From a virus: DNA of 29,373 bases. Location of the stretch: positions 1 to 29,373 of the IMG/VR virus record IMGVR_UViG_3300025736_000130. The stretch is one strand, 5' to 3'. The notes under the pieces were generated by a model, which was given only the letters and a program-made list of their open reading frames with translations, ran no database searches and was not told where the DNA came from. Position 1 is the stretch's first letter; each line of letters starts with the position of its first letter. The position numbers and the translations under genes were made by a program. Shown here one piece after another: positions 12,500 to 20,044 of this stretch.

Positions 12500-13012
12500 A
12501 TGGAGTTAACCATAAAAGCTATTGGCCTGCTTTCAACCGGCCTACAATACGACGGGACAAAAGAATTTAATCCAAAGACAAAAAAAGAGGAGTTTTCTTC
12601 TCGCCGTCTTAATGGCGAAGAAAGCTCACAAAGACGACATTTTAGCAAAGCAGTAGAATCAGCATTAAAAGAATACCAAGAAAAATGGAAAGAAATCGCT
12701 GACAAACACAATGGCCTTGTTAAAGAAAAAACAGAAGAATTGAAGAAAGAAAATCCAAGAGAAAAAGAGGAAGAAAAAGAGGTATACGACAAAAGAATAG
12801 ATATAATAGTAGCACAGATTAAAGAAATATCAGACAGCCTAAGAGAGGTCCAAGGATCATTCAATGAGTTGGATGCTGTTAAACATACTTTTGAAATTAC
12901 AGAAGAAACTAAAAAAGTATGCAAGAAATATTTTGAAGAATGGGGCGACAAAGTAGGTTTTGAACCAAAGGATGATGATGTACTCGAGGAATTAGAAGAG
13001 GCACTTAAATAA
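12500..13012 (+). CDS. unknown coiled-coil protein
   Basis: This 170-residue protein has an N-terminal beta-like segment (MELTIKAIGLLSTGLQYDG) and a Ser/Arg region. It then has a long charged helical region (about 50-130: KEYQEKWKEIADKHNGLVKE and on) with heptad-like hydrophobic spacing, ending in an acidic tail (DDDVLEELEEALK). It is monocistronic, with its own promoter (12431-12459) and a structured region after it. Coiled-coil proteins at this place could be scaffolds or regulators, but nothing identifies it. No membrane segment or signal peptide. Confidence 0.6.
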   Translation: MELTIKAIGLLSTGLQYDGTKEFNPKTKKEEFSSRRLNGEESSQRRHFSKAVESALKEYQEKWKEIADKHNGLVKEKTEELKKENPREKEEEKEVYDKRIDIIVAQIKEISDSLREVQGSFNELDAVKHTFEITEETKKVCKKYFEEWGDKVGFEPKDDDVLEELEEALK

Positions 13013-13022
13013 ACAAATAAAA

Positions 13023-13091
13023 GGTCGGGGAGAAAATAAGAGGCTAAGGTTTTACTCTTTCCAACTCCCTCGGGGTATTACTTCTCCGGAC
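13023..13091 (+). other. structured intergenic segment
   Basis: GGAGAA (13029-13034) pairs with TTCTCC (13082-13087), extended outside an internal loop by GTC (13024-13026) with GAC (13089-13091). Inside are AAGAG/CTCTT and CCC/GGG pairings. There is no T-run, so it is more likely a leader or 3'-end structure than a terminator. The gap 13013-13197 has no gene; TTGACA at 13096 has only a poor -10. Confidence 0.35.
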
Positions 13092-13146
13092 TGAATTGAC
13101 AGATCCACCTTCGTTCTTTATTTAATAAATGCTTATGGAAAATAGT

Positions 13147-13175
13147 TTGCTATAATAGAGTTAAAATGGTATAAT
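13147..13175 (+). promoter_or_regulatory. promoter P5
   Basis: TTGCTA (13147-13152), a 17-base spacer and TATAAT (13170-13175) with extended -10 TGG. It leads directly to the homing-nuclease gene at 13198 and probably the small genes after it. Confidence 0.65.
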
Positions 13176-13197
13176 ATAAGTATATTTAAAATATATT

Positions 13198-13758
13198 ATG
13201 CCAACAGGAACATACAAAAGAAAACCAATGTCAAAGGAAACAAAGAGAAAAATAGGATTAGCAAATTCTATTGCTTTGAAAGGAAATAAATTAAGTGTTG
13301 AAACCAAGTTAAAAATAGGATTAGCATCTATTGGTAGAAAACATCCACCAAGATCAGATGAATGGAGGAGAAAACAAAGACTTGCTAAAATAGGAAAAAA
13401 ACGCAAACCACTTTCAGAAGAAACCAAGTTAAAAATTAGTCAAGCCCACAAAAAGAGTGGAAACAGACCACCAATTAATAAAGGCAAGAACTGTCATTTT
13501 TGGAAAGGTGGAATATCATCAATTAACGAATTGGAAAGAAAAACTGCAAGATATAAAAAATGGCGTGAAGCAGTGTTTAAACGTGACAATTATACATGTC
13601 AAGAATGTGGAAAAAGAGGTTTGGAATTGAATGCTCATCACATAAAAGAATTTGCTAAATACCCAAAATTAAGATATGTGTTAAAAAATGGCCTAACATT
13701 GTGTCAGAAATGCCACAGAAAAACAGATAATTATGGGAGTAAAGCCACAAAACTATGA
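13198..13758 (+). CDS. NUMOD3-HNH homing endonuclease, free-standing
   Basis: This 186-residue protein has about four NUMOD3-like DNA-binding repeats in the first 85 residues: MSKETKRKIGLANS, LSVETKLKIGLAS, RSDEWRRKQRLAKIG and LSEETKLKISQAHK. An FWKGGIS motif follows (101-107), then an HNH nuclease with C134/C137, the HH at 147-148, N164 and C169/C172/H173. NUMOD repeats are typical of intron- and phage-borne homing endonucleases, which cut a long target and spread by repair. It has its own promoter. No interrupted gene is evident beside it, although the terminase genes lie 1.2 kb downstream. It is likely a mobile selfish gene and is more basic than its neighbours. Confidence 0.85.
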   Translation: MPTGTYKRKPMSKETKRKIGLANSIALKGNKLSVETKLKIGLASIGRKHPPRSDEWRRKQRLAKIGKKRKPLSEETKLKISQAHKKSGNRPPINKGKNCHFWKGGISSINELERKTARYKKWREAVFKRDNYTCQECGKRGLELNAHHIKEFAKYPKLRYVLKNGLTLCQKCHRKTDNYGSKATKL

Positions 13759-13883
13759 CATACGGAGAATTTAAAATAGCCACACGAACATATCCTCTAG
13801 CAATGTTTTTATTCCAGTTATGGTTATCAAATAAAATACCACTCACCCCAGCAATAGAAATGTTTGAACAATATAATAATTAA
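13755..13883 (+). CDS. unknown small protein
   Basis: A 42-residue frame that starts in the stop of the homing nuclease gene (ATGA overlap), so it is probably co-translated. Residues 14-30 (PLAMFLFQLWLSNKIPL) are hydrophobic enough for a membrane or packing helix. The end is acidic (IEMFEQYNN). It may be a small accessory protein of the selfish unit or a resident gene. No family is recognised. Confidence 0.5.
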   Translation: MTYGEFKIATRTYPLAMFLFQLWLSNKIPLTPAIEMFEQYNN

Positions 13884-13900
13884 CTTTATACAAATATTTT

Positions 13901-14164
13901 ATGAACAAACAAAACACATCCACAACAGCCAAAGACGGAGAGATAAGAGATGTCACTCCACATGTCCACCAAGAGAAGTATTATAAAGTAGTTCCACAAC
14001 CATACAGCCACTTTTTATCAGTAATAGGTTTATTTATTCCTATGCCAATTATAATGGAAGACCCAATATTTTCAATCAGAGGATACGGTTTTGGATTTTC
14101 AGTGGCATTTGGTAAATATATGTCACTCGGATGGATAATGATTGGGGTGGCTTTAATTTTTTAG
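13901..14164 (+). CDS. unknown membrane protein
   Basis: This 87-residue protein has a polar N terminus (about 1-35, with HVHQEKYYK) followed by two hydrophobic stretches: FLSVIGLFIPMPII (about 38-52) and a C-terminal SLGWIMIGVALIF (about 75-87), separated by an aromatic-Gly loop (RGYGFGFSVAFGKY). It is a likely two-pass membrane protein with its N terminus inside. Position before the packaging genes and size recall holins or superinfection-exclusion proteins, but there is no specific support. The lysis gene already has a holin-like part. Confidence 0.5.
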   Translation: MNKQNTSTTAKDGEIRDVTPHVHQEKYYKVVPQPYSHFLSVIGLFIPMPIIMEDPIFSIRGYGFGFSVAFGKYMSLGWIMIGVALIF

Positions 14165-14165
14165 T

Positions 14166-14330
14166 ATGAAAATTATTTATTTAGTCACTTGGAATGAGGC
14201 AGGGTACCAACACTTTGATAGATTCTATTCATTGAAAAGAGCCAAAGAACAATATAATGAATTATTAGAATGTAAAGAAAAAAGAAAATATCCAATTAGG
14301 AATTTATATTTGTCAAAGGTAATAATTTAA
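14166..14330 (+). CDS. unknown small basic protein
   Basis: A 54-residue frame one base after the previous stop. It starts MKIIYLVTWNEAGYQHFDRF and then has a basic helix (LKRAKEQYNELLECKEKRK), ending in a strand (NLYLSKVII). The composition and tight packing suggest a real soluble protein. The N-terminal strand followed by a Lys-rich helix is a common small-protein shape and does not identify a function. Confidence 0.55.
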   Translation: MKIIYLVTWNEAGYQHFDRFYSLKRAKEQYNELLECKEKRKYPIRNLYLSKVII

Positions 14331-14334
14331 TTAT

Positions 14335-14721
14335 ATGAATATATTATCAAATTTAATATGGCAAGAACAATTCGAAGATTTAGTATTTGACTTTGAAAAT
14401 GAATGGGAAGAGTTTTTAAACTTTATGCAAGTAGATAAGTTTGATCTTATTATTATGGATGACAAAAAATGTTTCTTGAAAGATATAATTAAAATATTAG
14501 ATAAATATGAATCTATAACTCTCCCATTCGAAACAGAAAATGCAATAGTAGATTTTTTTATTCCAACCAATGAAAATGGACAAAGAAGAGAAAGACAAGC
14601 GAGTAGTGTATGTAAAACAGATAAAGGATTGGGATATTGGAAAAACGAAGCAATAAAAGCAAAAGAAAAGTTTGATAAAACAACCAAAGAAATAGAAAAA
14701 CTTATAGGACATAAATTATAA
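14335..14721 (+). CDS. unknown protein
   Basis: This 128-residue protein has an acidic, aromatic N half (FEDLVFDFENEWEEFLNFMQ) and a short hydrophobic strand (DKFDLIIMDDKK). Its basic helical C half includes RRERQAS and the helix KNEAIKAKEKFDKTTKEIEK. It has no Cys cluster, nuclease signature or membrane segment. It lies just before the packaging genes, separated from its neighbours by four bases on each side. The bipolar charge suggests it contacts both protein and nucleic acid. Function unknown. Confidence 0.55.
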   Translation: MNILSNLIWQEQFEDLVFDFENEWEEFLNFMQVDKFDLIIMDDKKCFLKDIIKILDKYESITLPFETENAIVDFFIPTNENGQRRERQASSVCKTDKGLGYWKNEAIKAKEKFDKTTKEIEKLIGHKL

Positions 14722-14725
14722 ACAT

Positions 14726-14962
14726 ATGGTCAAGAACCAAACAAAAGAAATAAAATACGTCAAAGTCCCTATCCTAAAAGGATTTAACCATAGCGAATGT
14801 ATTGGATGGGTAGAGATAGAAGAACAATACGCCTCGGACTTCCCAAATATGTCATTATCTCCGGGCTGGGTAGCAAAACCAAAACCAGAATTATTACATT
14901 TTGGATTTGTCAGTACAAAGAATTTTATTGAATCATTAAAAGGATATTTTAATATTGAATAA
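14726..14962 (+). CDS. unknown small protein
   Basis: A 78-residue protein, mostly beta by pattern (IKYVKVPILKGFNHSECIGW, VEIEEQYASDFP), with SLSPGWVAKPKPELLHFGF in the second half and a short helical tail. It is one base upstream of the small-terminase ATG, so it belongs to the packaging operon by position. No catalytic motif or metal site is visible. Possibly a small packaging accessory; unproven. Confidence 0.55.
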   Translation: MVKNQTKEIKYVKVPILKGFNHSECIGWVEIEEQYASDFPNMSLSPGWVAKPKPELLHFGFVSTKNFIESLKGYFNIE

Positions 14963-14963
14963 T

Positions 14964-15389
14964 ATGACAAAACCTAAAACAACAAAGGTCAAAAAGAAAG
15001 CAGGTAGACCTACAAAAAGGGATGCAAAGAATAAAAAGATAGGAGAGGGAGTTAGTAAACTCACAGATGATGCTGTCCAAAAGTTAAAGCAGGTTTTTTC
15101 ATTCGATGCAAGTATCGCAGAAGTCTGTTGTTACTTAGAAATATCTAATCAGACATTTTATAATTGGAAAAAAAATAATATAAAACTTTTTGACGAGTTA
15201 GAACTTTTGAGAGAAAGACCAGTTTTAGCTATCCGTCAGAAAGTAGTAGAACACGCCAAAGGAAGCTACAATAACGGAATGGATTATTTGACGAGGAAAA
15301 AGAAAATAGAGTTTGGAGGAAATGCACCCGGGACAATAACAATTAACTTCTCAGAAGAAGCGGATAAACGAGCAAAAGAATGGGACTAA
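14964..15389 (+). CDS. terS: terminase small subunit
   Basis: This 141-residue protein has a Lys-rich start (KPKTTKVKKKAGRPTKRDAK). A helix-turn-helix follows at about 35-75 (SFDASIAEVCCYLEISNQTF, then WKKNNIKLFDELELL), and then an oligomerisation-like helix with RPVLAIRQKVVEHAKG and a linker KKKIEFGG leading to an acidic C terminus. This matches small terminases, which bind phage DNA at the packaging site and stimulate the large subunit. The gene lies ten bases upstream of the large terminase. ATG 14964 is preferred over TTG 14955 because the earlier start would overlap the upstream gene. Confidence 0.8.
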   Translation: MTKPKTTKVKKKAGRPTKRDAKNKKIGEGVSKLTDDAVQKLKQVFSFDASIAEVCCYLEISNQTFYNWKKNNIKLFDELELLRERPVLAIRQKVVEHAKGSYNNGMDYLTRKKKIEFGGNAPGTITINFSEEADKRAKEWD

Positions 15390-15399
15390 TTTTTATCTC

Positions 15400-16971
15400 A
15401 TGGAAGAAAAAAAATTAACATACAATTATTGGAGGAAGAATTTAAAAAAAATACCAAAACAAGAGCAGGCAGATTGGATTAAAAGAACGTTGAAAAACAA
15501 AAAGAATTTACACATATTTGGCAGATACTTCTTCCCACACATTATAAAAGGCACCGAGGATGTCCCCGAGTGCCATTTATCTTTATTAGAGGCAATAAAC
15601 AGCACAGGACATAGTGGCATAATATTTCCACGTGGACACGCCAAGTCAACGTGGATTAAACTCGACACGATCCACGACATAGTTTACGGCACCGAGCCAG
15701 TAATCCTATACATCGGAAATACTCTCACAGACGCAGGTTTTCATTTTGAGGGGATCAAGACAGAGCTAGAAAATAATGATTTATTGCATGCGGTATTTGG
15801 AGATTTAGTACCACCAGAAAATAAGAAAGACAGGAAGTGGACTAACAAGCATTTTGAAACGATAAATGGAATCAATGCGGTCGCTAGGGGGGCGGGCAAG
15901 GGGCGTGGTGTAAATATTAAAAACCAAAGACCAACCAAGATTGTGTGCGATGATATTGAAGATGATGAAGAGGTCAGAAAAGCCGAAAGGCGACAGAAAT
16001 TGCACGAGTGGTTATATAACGTCATATTTAACAGTTTAGACGCTGAGAGGGGCAAAATTAAGCTAATTGGGACAGTCTTACACCAAGAGGCGGAGATATT
16101 ACAGTTTTATAAGAAGTTCGGGGGGATTTTTAGAAAAGCAATAGAGGACAAAAAAAGCATATGGCCTGCTATATTTAGTATGGAAAAGCTAGATCAGATC
16201 CGGGAAGACTCGGGAACGAGATCATTTGCCCAAGAATATATGAACGAACCAACAAACGATGAACTGGCTAATTTCAATCCACTGTGGATAGACGACAACA
16301 ACTTCACAGAATTGCCAGAGATGAAGAACTTTAAAAAGGTTATATTTATGGATCCACAGGCAGGTGAGAGTGCTACAGCTGATGAGTGGTGCATTACAGT
16401 TTTAAAATGGGCGAGGAAAGACCGTCACAGATATGTAATTGAGCAAAAAGCTGGGAGATGTAGTCAGACAGAACAGGCTAAGGAAGTGATCAAGACATGG
16501 ATAGAACATCCCGAAGCCCATGTAGTCGGCGTGGAAAAAGTCATGAATCAGACGGCAGTATTCCAGAATATAATGAGTTGGAAGTCAGGCGAATTAGATT
16601 TAGGATTAAAAGGTAAAGCGATAATTCACGGAAATAAACTATACGGATTTGACAAGAATATTCCAATTAAAGGAACTCGACCAAAAGCAATTAAGGATAA
16701 ATTCGGATCGGACAAACTCGGCAGACTGCAAGCACTCGAGCCGATGTTCGAAAGAGGGGAAGTGCATTTGCGACCAGAGATGAGGAAGACGCGCGATCAG
16801 ATTTTATTTTTGGGGCTGGAAGTTTTAGAGCATGATGATAGAGCAGACAGCCTGATGGGAGCCTTAGAATTGTCATATCAAAACCTTAACTTTTACAAAG
16901 ATGAAGAAATAGTGTATAATAAAGATAGAGCATCCACGATTGCCGGAAATTTATTTAAAAAGAAATTTTAA
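15400..16971 (+). CDS. terL: terminase large subunit
   Basis: The 523-residue packaging motor. The ATPase domain has a Walker A variant FPRGHAKST (76-84) and Walker B KIVCDDIEDDE (180-190). The RNase-H-fold nuclease shows D318 (FMDPQAG), E379 (VVGVEK) and D479-D483 (HDDRAD), the expected metal ligands. It pumps DNA into the prohead and cuts the concatemer. The ordinary length and complete motifs argue that it is functional. It carries no intein or intron signs. Its last bases contain a promoter (16892-16920) for the portal gene. Whether packaging is headful or site-specific cannot be told, but headful packaging would agree with an apparently circular map. Confidence 0.95.
   Translation: MEEKKLTYNYWRKNLKKIPKQEQADWIKRTLKNKKNLHIFGRYFFPHIIKGTEDVPECHLSLLEAINSTGHSGIIFPRGHAKSTWIKLDTIHDIVYGTEPVILYIGNTLTDAGFHFEGIKTELENNDLLHAVFGDLVPPENKKDRKWTNKHFETINGINAVARGAGKGRGVNIKNQRPTKIVCDDIEDDEEVRKAERRQKLHEWLYNVIFNSLDAERGKIKLIGTVLHQEAEILQFYKKFGGIFRKAIEDKKSIWPAIFSMEKLDQIREDSGTRSFAQEYMNEPTNDELANFNPLWIDDNNFTELPEMKNFKKVIFMDPQAGESATADEWCITVLKWARKDRHRYVIEQKAGRCSQTEQAKEVIKTWIEHPEAHVVGVEKVMNQTAVFQNIMSWKSGELDLGLKGKAIIHGNKLYGFDKNIPIKGTRPKAIKDKFGSDKLGRLQALEPMFERGEVHLRPEMRKTRDQILFLGLEVLEHDDRADSLMGALELSYQNLNFYKDEEIVYNKDRASTIAGNLFKKKF
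16892..16920 (+). promoter_or_regulatory. promoter inside the terminase 3' end
   Basis: TTTACA (16892-16897), a 17-base spacer and TATAAT (16915-16920). Both boxes are near consensus at ideal spacing and it lies 55 bases ahead of the portal start. It may be a late promoter, or an accidental match in coding DNA. Confidence 0.45.
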
Positions 16972-16974
16972 AAT

Positions 16975-19293
16975 ATGCCTCTTGAAAGTGAAAAAGATAT
17001 CCAAGGTCAAAATGCACCATATCCAGTGCAAGATTTGACACTAAAACAAATGGGTACAATATTTGGTGATAGCGGAACACAACGCTATGGTGGTTATTTT
17101 TTTGATGAGCAAAATGCAGATTGGCGCGATGAGTCAAGGATTGATTTAGTAGATCAGATGAGGACAGACGGTGTGATAGACGGCGTGCTTCGAGCAATCA
17201 ATGCTCCAATTTTAGCAACAGACTGGTACATCGAATGTGAGGACGAAAAGATAGTTGAGTTTTTAGAAGATAATTTATTCGAGGGGATGGAGAGAAGTTG
17301 GAAAGACTTCGTGCGTGAGTCATTATTGTTTTTAGCATACGGACATTATGCATTTGAGAAGATTTTTAAAATAGAAAAAGGACAGGTGATGTTGAGAGAT
17401 TTATCACCACGTATCCCAAGGTCAATTCAAGACTGGGAAATTGATGTCAGTGGACAAAAACAGTTCGGCATAAAACAATGGATAAGGACAGACGATCCAT
17501 CAGTATCAAAGACTAGTGCAGAAATACCAGCGCGTAAACTTTTGATTTTAACTAATGACAAAGAGGGCGATGATGTGACGGGTAGAAGTATATTGAGAGC
17601 AGCCTATAAACATTATTATTATAAAAATACACTATATAAGATTCAAGGAATATCAGCCGAGAAGAACGGTATGGGTATTCCAACATTATATCTACCAGAG
17701 GGATTTGGTACAGCCGAGAAGTCATCGGCAGAAAATATGTTGGCCAACATCAGGACTAACGAAAAAGGCTTTTTAGTATTCCCATGGAAAAAAGAAGATG
17801 GTGAGTTTGAATTAGTAACACCAAGCGGAAATCCACAGGGCGACGCAATAGACAAATCAGTAGAACATCATAATCGTCAAATACTATTAAGTGTTTTGGC
17901 GATGTTTTTGGGTCTGGGAAGTTCAGAGGTTGGGAGTTTTGCATTGAGCAAAGACCAGTCATCATTTTTCTTGAAGAACGTCGAGGAGAAAATCAAATAC
18001 CTAGAAGAACAGATGGAAAAACAAGTCATTAATGATTTGGTTAAATTTAATTTTGGAGATAACGCGCCAAAGGTCAGACTAAGACACAACCCATTAGGGG
18101 ATATTGATTACAAGGAAATGAGCGAGGTATTGTCATCACTCACTAACTCCGGATTAGTCGACAAAGATCCTAAAATCAAACAGTGGACACGCAATACCTT
18201 TGATTTACCAGAATTAGATGATGAAGAGATGGTAGTATTAGAAAAAGAATATGAGGAGGACAAGGAGATTGATAGAGAGCTGAAGAAAAATCCACCAATG
18301 CCAATGGTCAATCCAAATCAACCGGCAAAGCCTAAAGTTGACGAAAAAAAAAACTTAAAAAAGAATGAGGAGCATATTCACGACCACAAATTGTTGACAG
18401 AAAAACCCTATAAGCCAACGCGCGAATTTACAATCTATGAGGAAAAAGCAGATTTCAAATTCTTGAATGAGAGTTTTAATCAGATCGAGGGGCAACTCGA
18501 AAGAGAGATGATCAGCACAACGAATGATGAGGTGGATAAATATGTGGATAAAGCAGTGAAAAGTGTGGATAAAAAAGACATTGGGGGGCTAAATATGCTT
18601 ATATTTGGTGGACTATTGATCTACAAAAAGTCAATTAATAAATCAATTGCACAGAGTTATGAGGTAGGTAAAAAGACAGCTACCAAAGAAATGGGCGTAA
18701 AACCAACCGCTACACCACGAGAGCAAGAAGCATTGAAGAACTTTGAAAGCCAAGAATACGCCGAGAATTATGTGTTTGAAATGCAAAAAACAGGTAGGGA
18801 TATAGTAAAGAATGGAATAATAGCAGGAGCCTCCGCTGTGGCCATAAAAACAGCCCTTAAGAAGAATTTAAACGATAAAGGGAGCAAATTGATAGCAAAC
18901 ACCTCTGGGACCGTTGTGGGGCAAAATATCAATCGTGGGAGAGGTCTAGTGTTTGAAAGTAATATCAATTTAATATCCTATTTTCAGAGAAGTGAGGTAA
19001 TAGATGGTAAGACTTGCAATACCTGCCTATCACTAGATAAAAGGATAGTAAAACCAAATGATCCAATGAGAAATCTTGATTTAGTTCATAGTTTTTGTCG
19101 GGGAGTGTGGATCCCAGTGTTCAAATCAGAAAAACAACCAAAAGCAAATCCAATCCCAAAAAGTGTTGAAGCAAGATTCGACAAGGTGGGTGGCAAGCCA
19201 GTAATAAACAGTTTTAAGAATGTCAAAAAGCCAACCAACACCAAGCAATCACAAGAGGCCAAAAAAGAAATAGAAAAAAGACTAACAAAATAA
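16975..19293 (+). CDS. portal protein fused to a MuF-like head morphogenesis domain
   Basis: This 772-residue protein. Residues about 1-420 match the Mu gp29/DUF935 type of portal: DESRIDLVDQMRTDGVIDGV near the start, then YGHYAFEKIFKIE, DDVTGRSILRAAYKHYYYKN and SVLAMFLGLGSSEVGSFALS. The portal forms the dodecameric DNA gate at one capsid vertex. The C-terminal region from about 520 resembles MuF/SPP1 gp7 head proteins, with RSEVIDGKTCNTCLSLDKR near 671 and HSFCRGVWIPV. In Mu these are separate genes (gp29, gp30), so this is a fusion. A charged linker (about 415-480) joins them. The total length equals the two proteins together, which supports a real fusion rather than an extended portal. Confidence 0.85.
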   Translation: MPLESEKDIQGQNAPYPVQDLTLKQMGTIFGDSGTQRYGGYFFDEQNADWRDESRIDLVDQMRTDGVIDGVLRAINAPILATDWYIECEDEKIVEFLEDNLFEGMERSWKDFVRESLLFLAYGHYAFEKIFKIEKGQVMLRDLSPRIPRSIQDWEIDVSGQKQFGIKQWIRTDDPSVSKTSAEIPARKLLILTNDKEGDDVTGRSILRAAYKHYYYKNTLYKIQGISAEKNGMGIPTLYLPEGFGTAEKSSAENMLANIRTNEKGFLVFPWKKEDGEFELVTPSGNPQGDAIDKSVEHHNRQILLSVLAMFLGLGSSEVGSFALSKDQSSFFLKNVEEKIKYLEEQMEKQVINDLVKFNFGDNAPKVRLRHNPLGDIDYKEMSEVLSSLTNSGLVDKDPKIKQWTRNTFDLPELDDEEMVVLEKEYEEDKEIDRELKKNPPMPMVNPNQPAKPKVDEKKNLKKNEEHIHDHKLLTEKPYKPTREFTIYEEKADFKFLNESFNQIEGQLEREMISTTNDEVDKYVDKAVKSVDKKDIGGLNMLIFGGLLIYKKSINKSIAQSYEVGKKTATKEMGVKPTATPREQEALKNFESQEYAENYVFEMQKTGRDIVKNGIIAGASAVAIKTALKKNLNDKGSKLIANTSGTVVGQNINRGRGLVFESNINLISYFQRSEVIDGKTCNTCLSLDKRIVKPNDPMRNLDLVHSFCRGVWIPVFKSEKQPKANPIPKSVEARFDKVGGKPVINSFKNVKKPTNTKQSQEAKKEIEKRLTK

Positions 19294-19303
19294 CATCAAT
19301 TAC

Positions 19304-19507
19304 ATGCTTGTAAAATGTTCATGCATCAAATGCAAAAAGACTCTTTTATTTTACGAAATAGAAAAAGGATTAGTAGAAGTTAAGTGTCGTAATAATAAAT
19401 GTGGTGTTATAAATGCTATTTTTTGCGACCATGGAAATTGCAAGGTTGTGGATAAGTTTGATTATCACAAGAAAATGTGTTATAATAATATTACAGTTAA
19501 TAAATAA
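19304..19507 (+). CDS. Com-like zinc-finger protein
   Basis: This 67-residue protein starts MLVKCSCIKCKKTLLFYEIE and has C7/C10 and C28/C33 as a likely zinc ribbon, followed by VINAI and a second Cys/His-rich tail (FCDHGNCK). It resembles Mu Com and its many phage relatives: short proteins with C-x2-C near the N terminus, a middle EVKCxxxxC, and the ending INAI. Mu Com activates translation of mom, but no mom-like DNA modification gene is recognised here, so its target is unknown. It lies between the portal and capsid genes. Promoter P6 lies in its 3' end. Confidence 0.7.
   Translation: MLVKCSCIKCKKTLLFYEIEKGLVEVKCRNNKCGVINAIFCDHGNCKVVDKFDYHKKMCYNNITVNK
19458..19486 (+). promoter_or_regulatory. 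promoter P6
   Basis: TTGATT (19458-19463), a 17-base spacer and TATAAT (19481-19486) with extended -10 TGT, inside the end of the Com-like gene and 32 bases ahead of ATG 19518. TGTGGATAA, the inverse of the DnaA-like box, just precedes the -35, but it also codes for VVDK, so this may be chance. Confidence 0.5.
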
Positions 19508-19517
19508 TATAAAAACT

Positions 19518-19886
19518 ATGTCAGAAGAACTAACTCTCGAACAATTAAAAGAAGAGTTGACAAAGCGTGGTGTTGAATTTCATCACTTTGCTGGACTTCC
19601 AAAACTGTCAGAACTATGGGCTATTCATAGTGAAGATAAAGTAATAGATGAAACAAAAAAATTAGTATCATTAGAAGAACAAGCAGAAGCTAAAAAAACA
19701 GAAGTGGCACAAGAATTACCACCAGTAGCAAAAGTATCAAAGGATCCAGCAGAGCCAAACGCAAAAGGAAAATATAAAGCACTCCGCAATGTAAAACACA
19801 GCGGGGAAACTTACAAGGAAGGTAAGAGATATGATATTAAAGAGGATCACGCAAAGCAATTATTAAAATTAGGATACATCGAATAA
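19518..19886 (+). CDS. small protein with SAP/HeH-like start and a C-terminal beta unit
   Basis: This 122-residue protein has an N-terminal helix-extended loop-helix-like segment (LEQLKEELTKRGVEFHHFAG), an Ala/Glu-rich linker (EEQAEAKKTEVAQE) and a C-terminal unit of about 40 residues (NVKHSGETYKEGKRYDIKED, ending LLKLGYIE). The same C-terminal pattern returns in the gene at 24846. HeH/SAP segments bind DNA in phage and recombination proteins. ATG 19518 is chosen over an upstream extension that lies in the Com-like gene. It sits in the head module and may be a minor head component or connector, but the family is not firmly identified. Confidence 0.6.
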   Translation: MSEELTLEQLKEELTKRGVEFHHFAGLPKLSELWAIHSEDKVIDETKKLVSLEEQAEAKKTEVAQELPPVAKVSKDPAEPNAKGKYKALRNVKHSGETYKEGKRYDIKEDHAKQLLKLGYIE

Positions 19887-19903
19887 TAAAACAATTTAAA
19901 ATC

Positions 19904-19988
19904 CTATCCTCTCACTCTTTGTTTATGGCATGATAAATAAAGATAATGATTATTGCACCTTATGTATTGACATAGGGTAAGAGGATAG
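19904..19988 (+). promoter_or_regulatory. long-range hairpin in the leader of the protease gene
   Basis: CTATCCTCT (19904-19912) pairs exactly with AGAGGATAG (19980-19988), and flanking bases extend the helix with a few G-U pairs. The 67-base loop includes ATAATGATTAT, itself palindromic. Together with the terminator that follows, this forms the 158-base gap between 19886 and 20045, which has no gene. It may be an attenuator, RNA-processing site or protein-binding site for late capsid expression. Confidence 0.45.
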
Positions 19989-20006
19989 AATAGAAGAACT
20001 TCATAG

Positions 20007-20033
20007 AAAGTCGGATAATACCGACTTTTTTAA
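20007..20033 (+). terminator. intrinsic terminator or attenuator ahead of capsid genes
   Basis: AAAGTCGG (20007-20014), loop ATAATA, CCGACTTT (20021-20028), continuing into further T: an eight-pair stem with a U tract. It sits only 12 bases before ATG 20045, so it would limit transcription into the capsid genes unless relieved, as in an attenuator. Confidence 0.75.
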
Positions 20034-20044
20034 TTAAAAAAAAT

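Noticed and set aside
14955-14963. TTG start for the small terminase
   Set aside because: It would overlap the upstream gene; ATG 14964 with T at -1 fits the pattern of all other starts.
18544-18580. Two TGTGGATAA (inverse DnaA boxes) in the portal gene
   Set aside because: They encode repeated VDK in a charged linker and have no promoter or A/T tract; probably chance.
19413-19517. N-terminal extension of the 19518 gene
   Set aside because: It reads through the Com-like gene in another frame and is not protein-like; promoter P6 also lies in it.
19967-19995. Promoter with TTGACA at 19967
   Set aside because: The -35 is perfect but no acceptable -10 lies 16-18 bases downstream.
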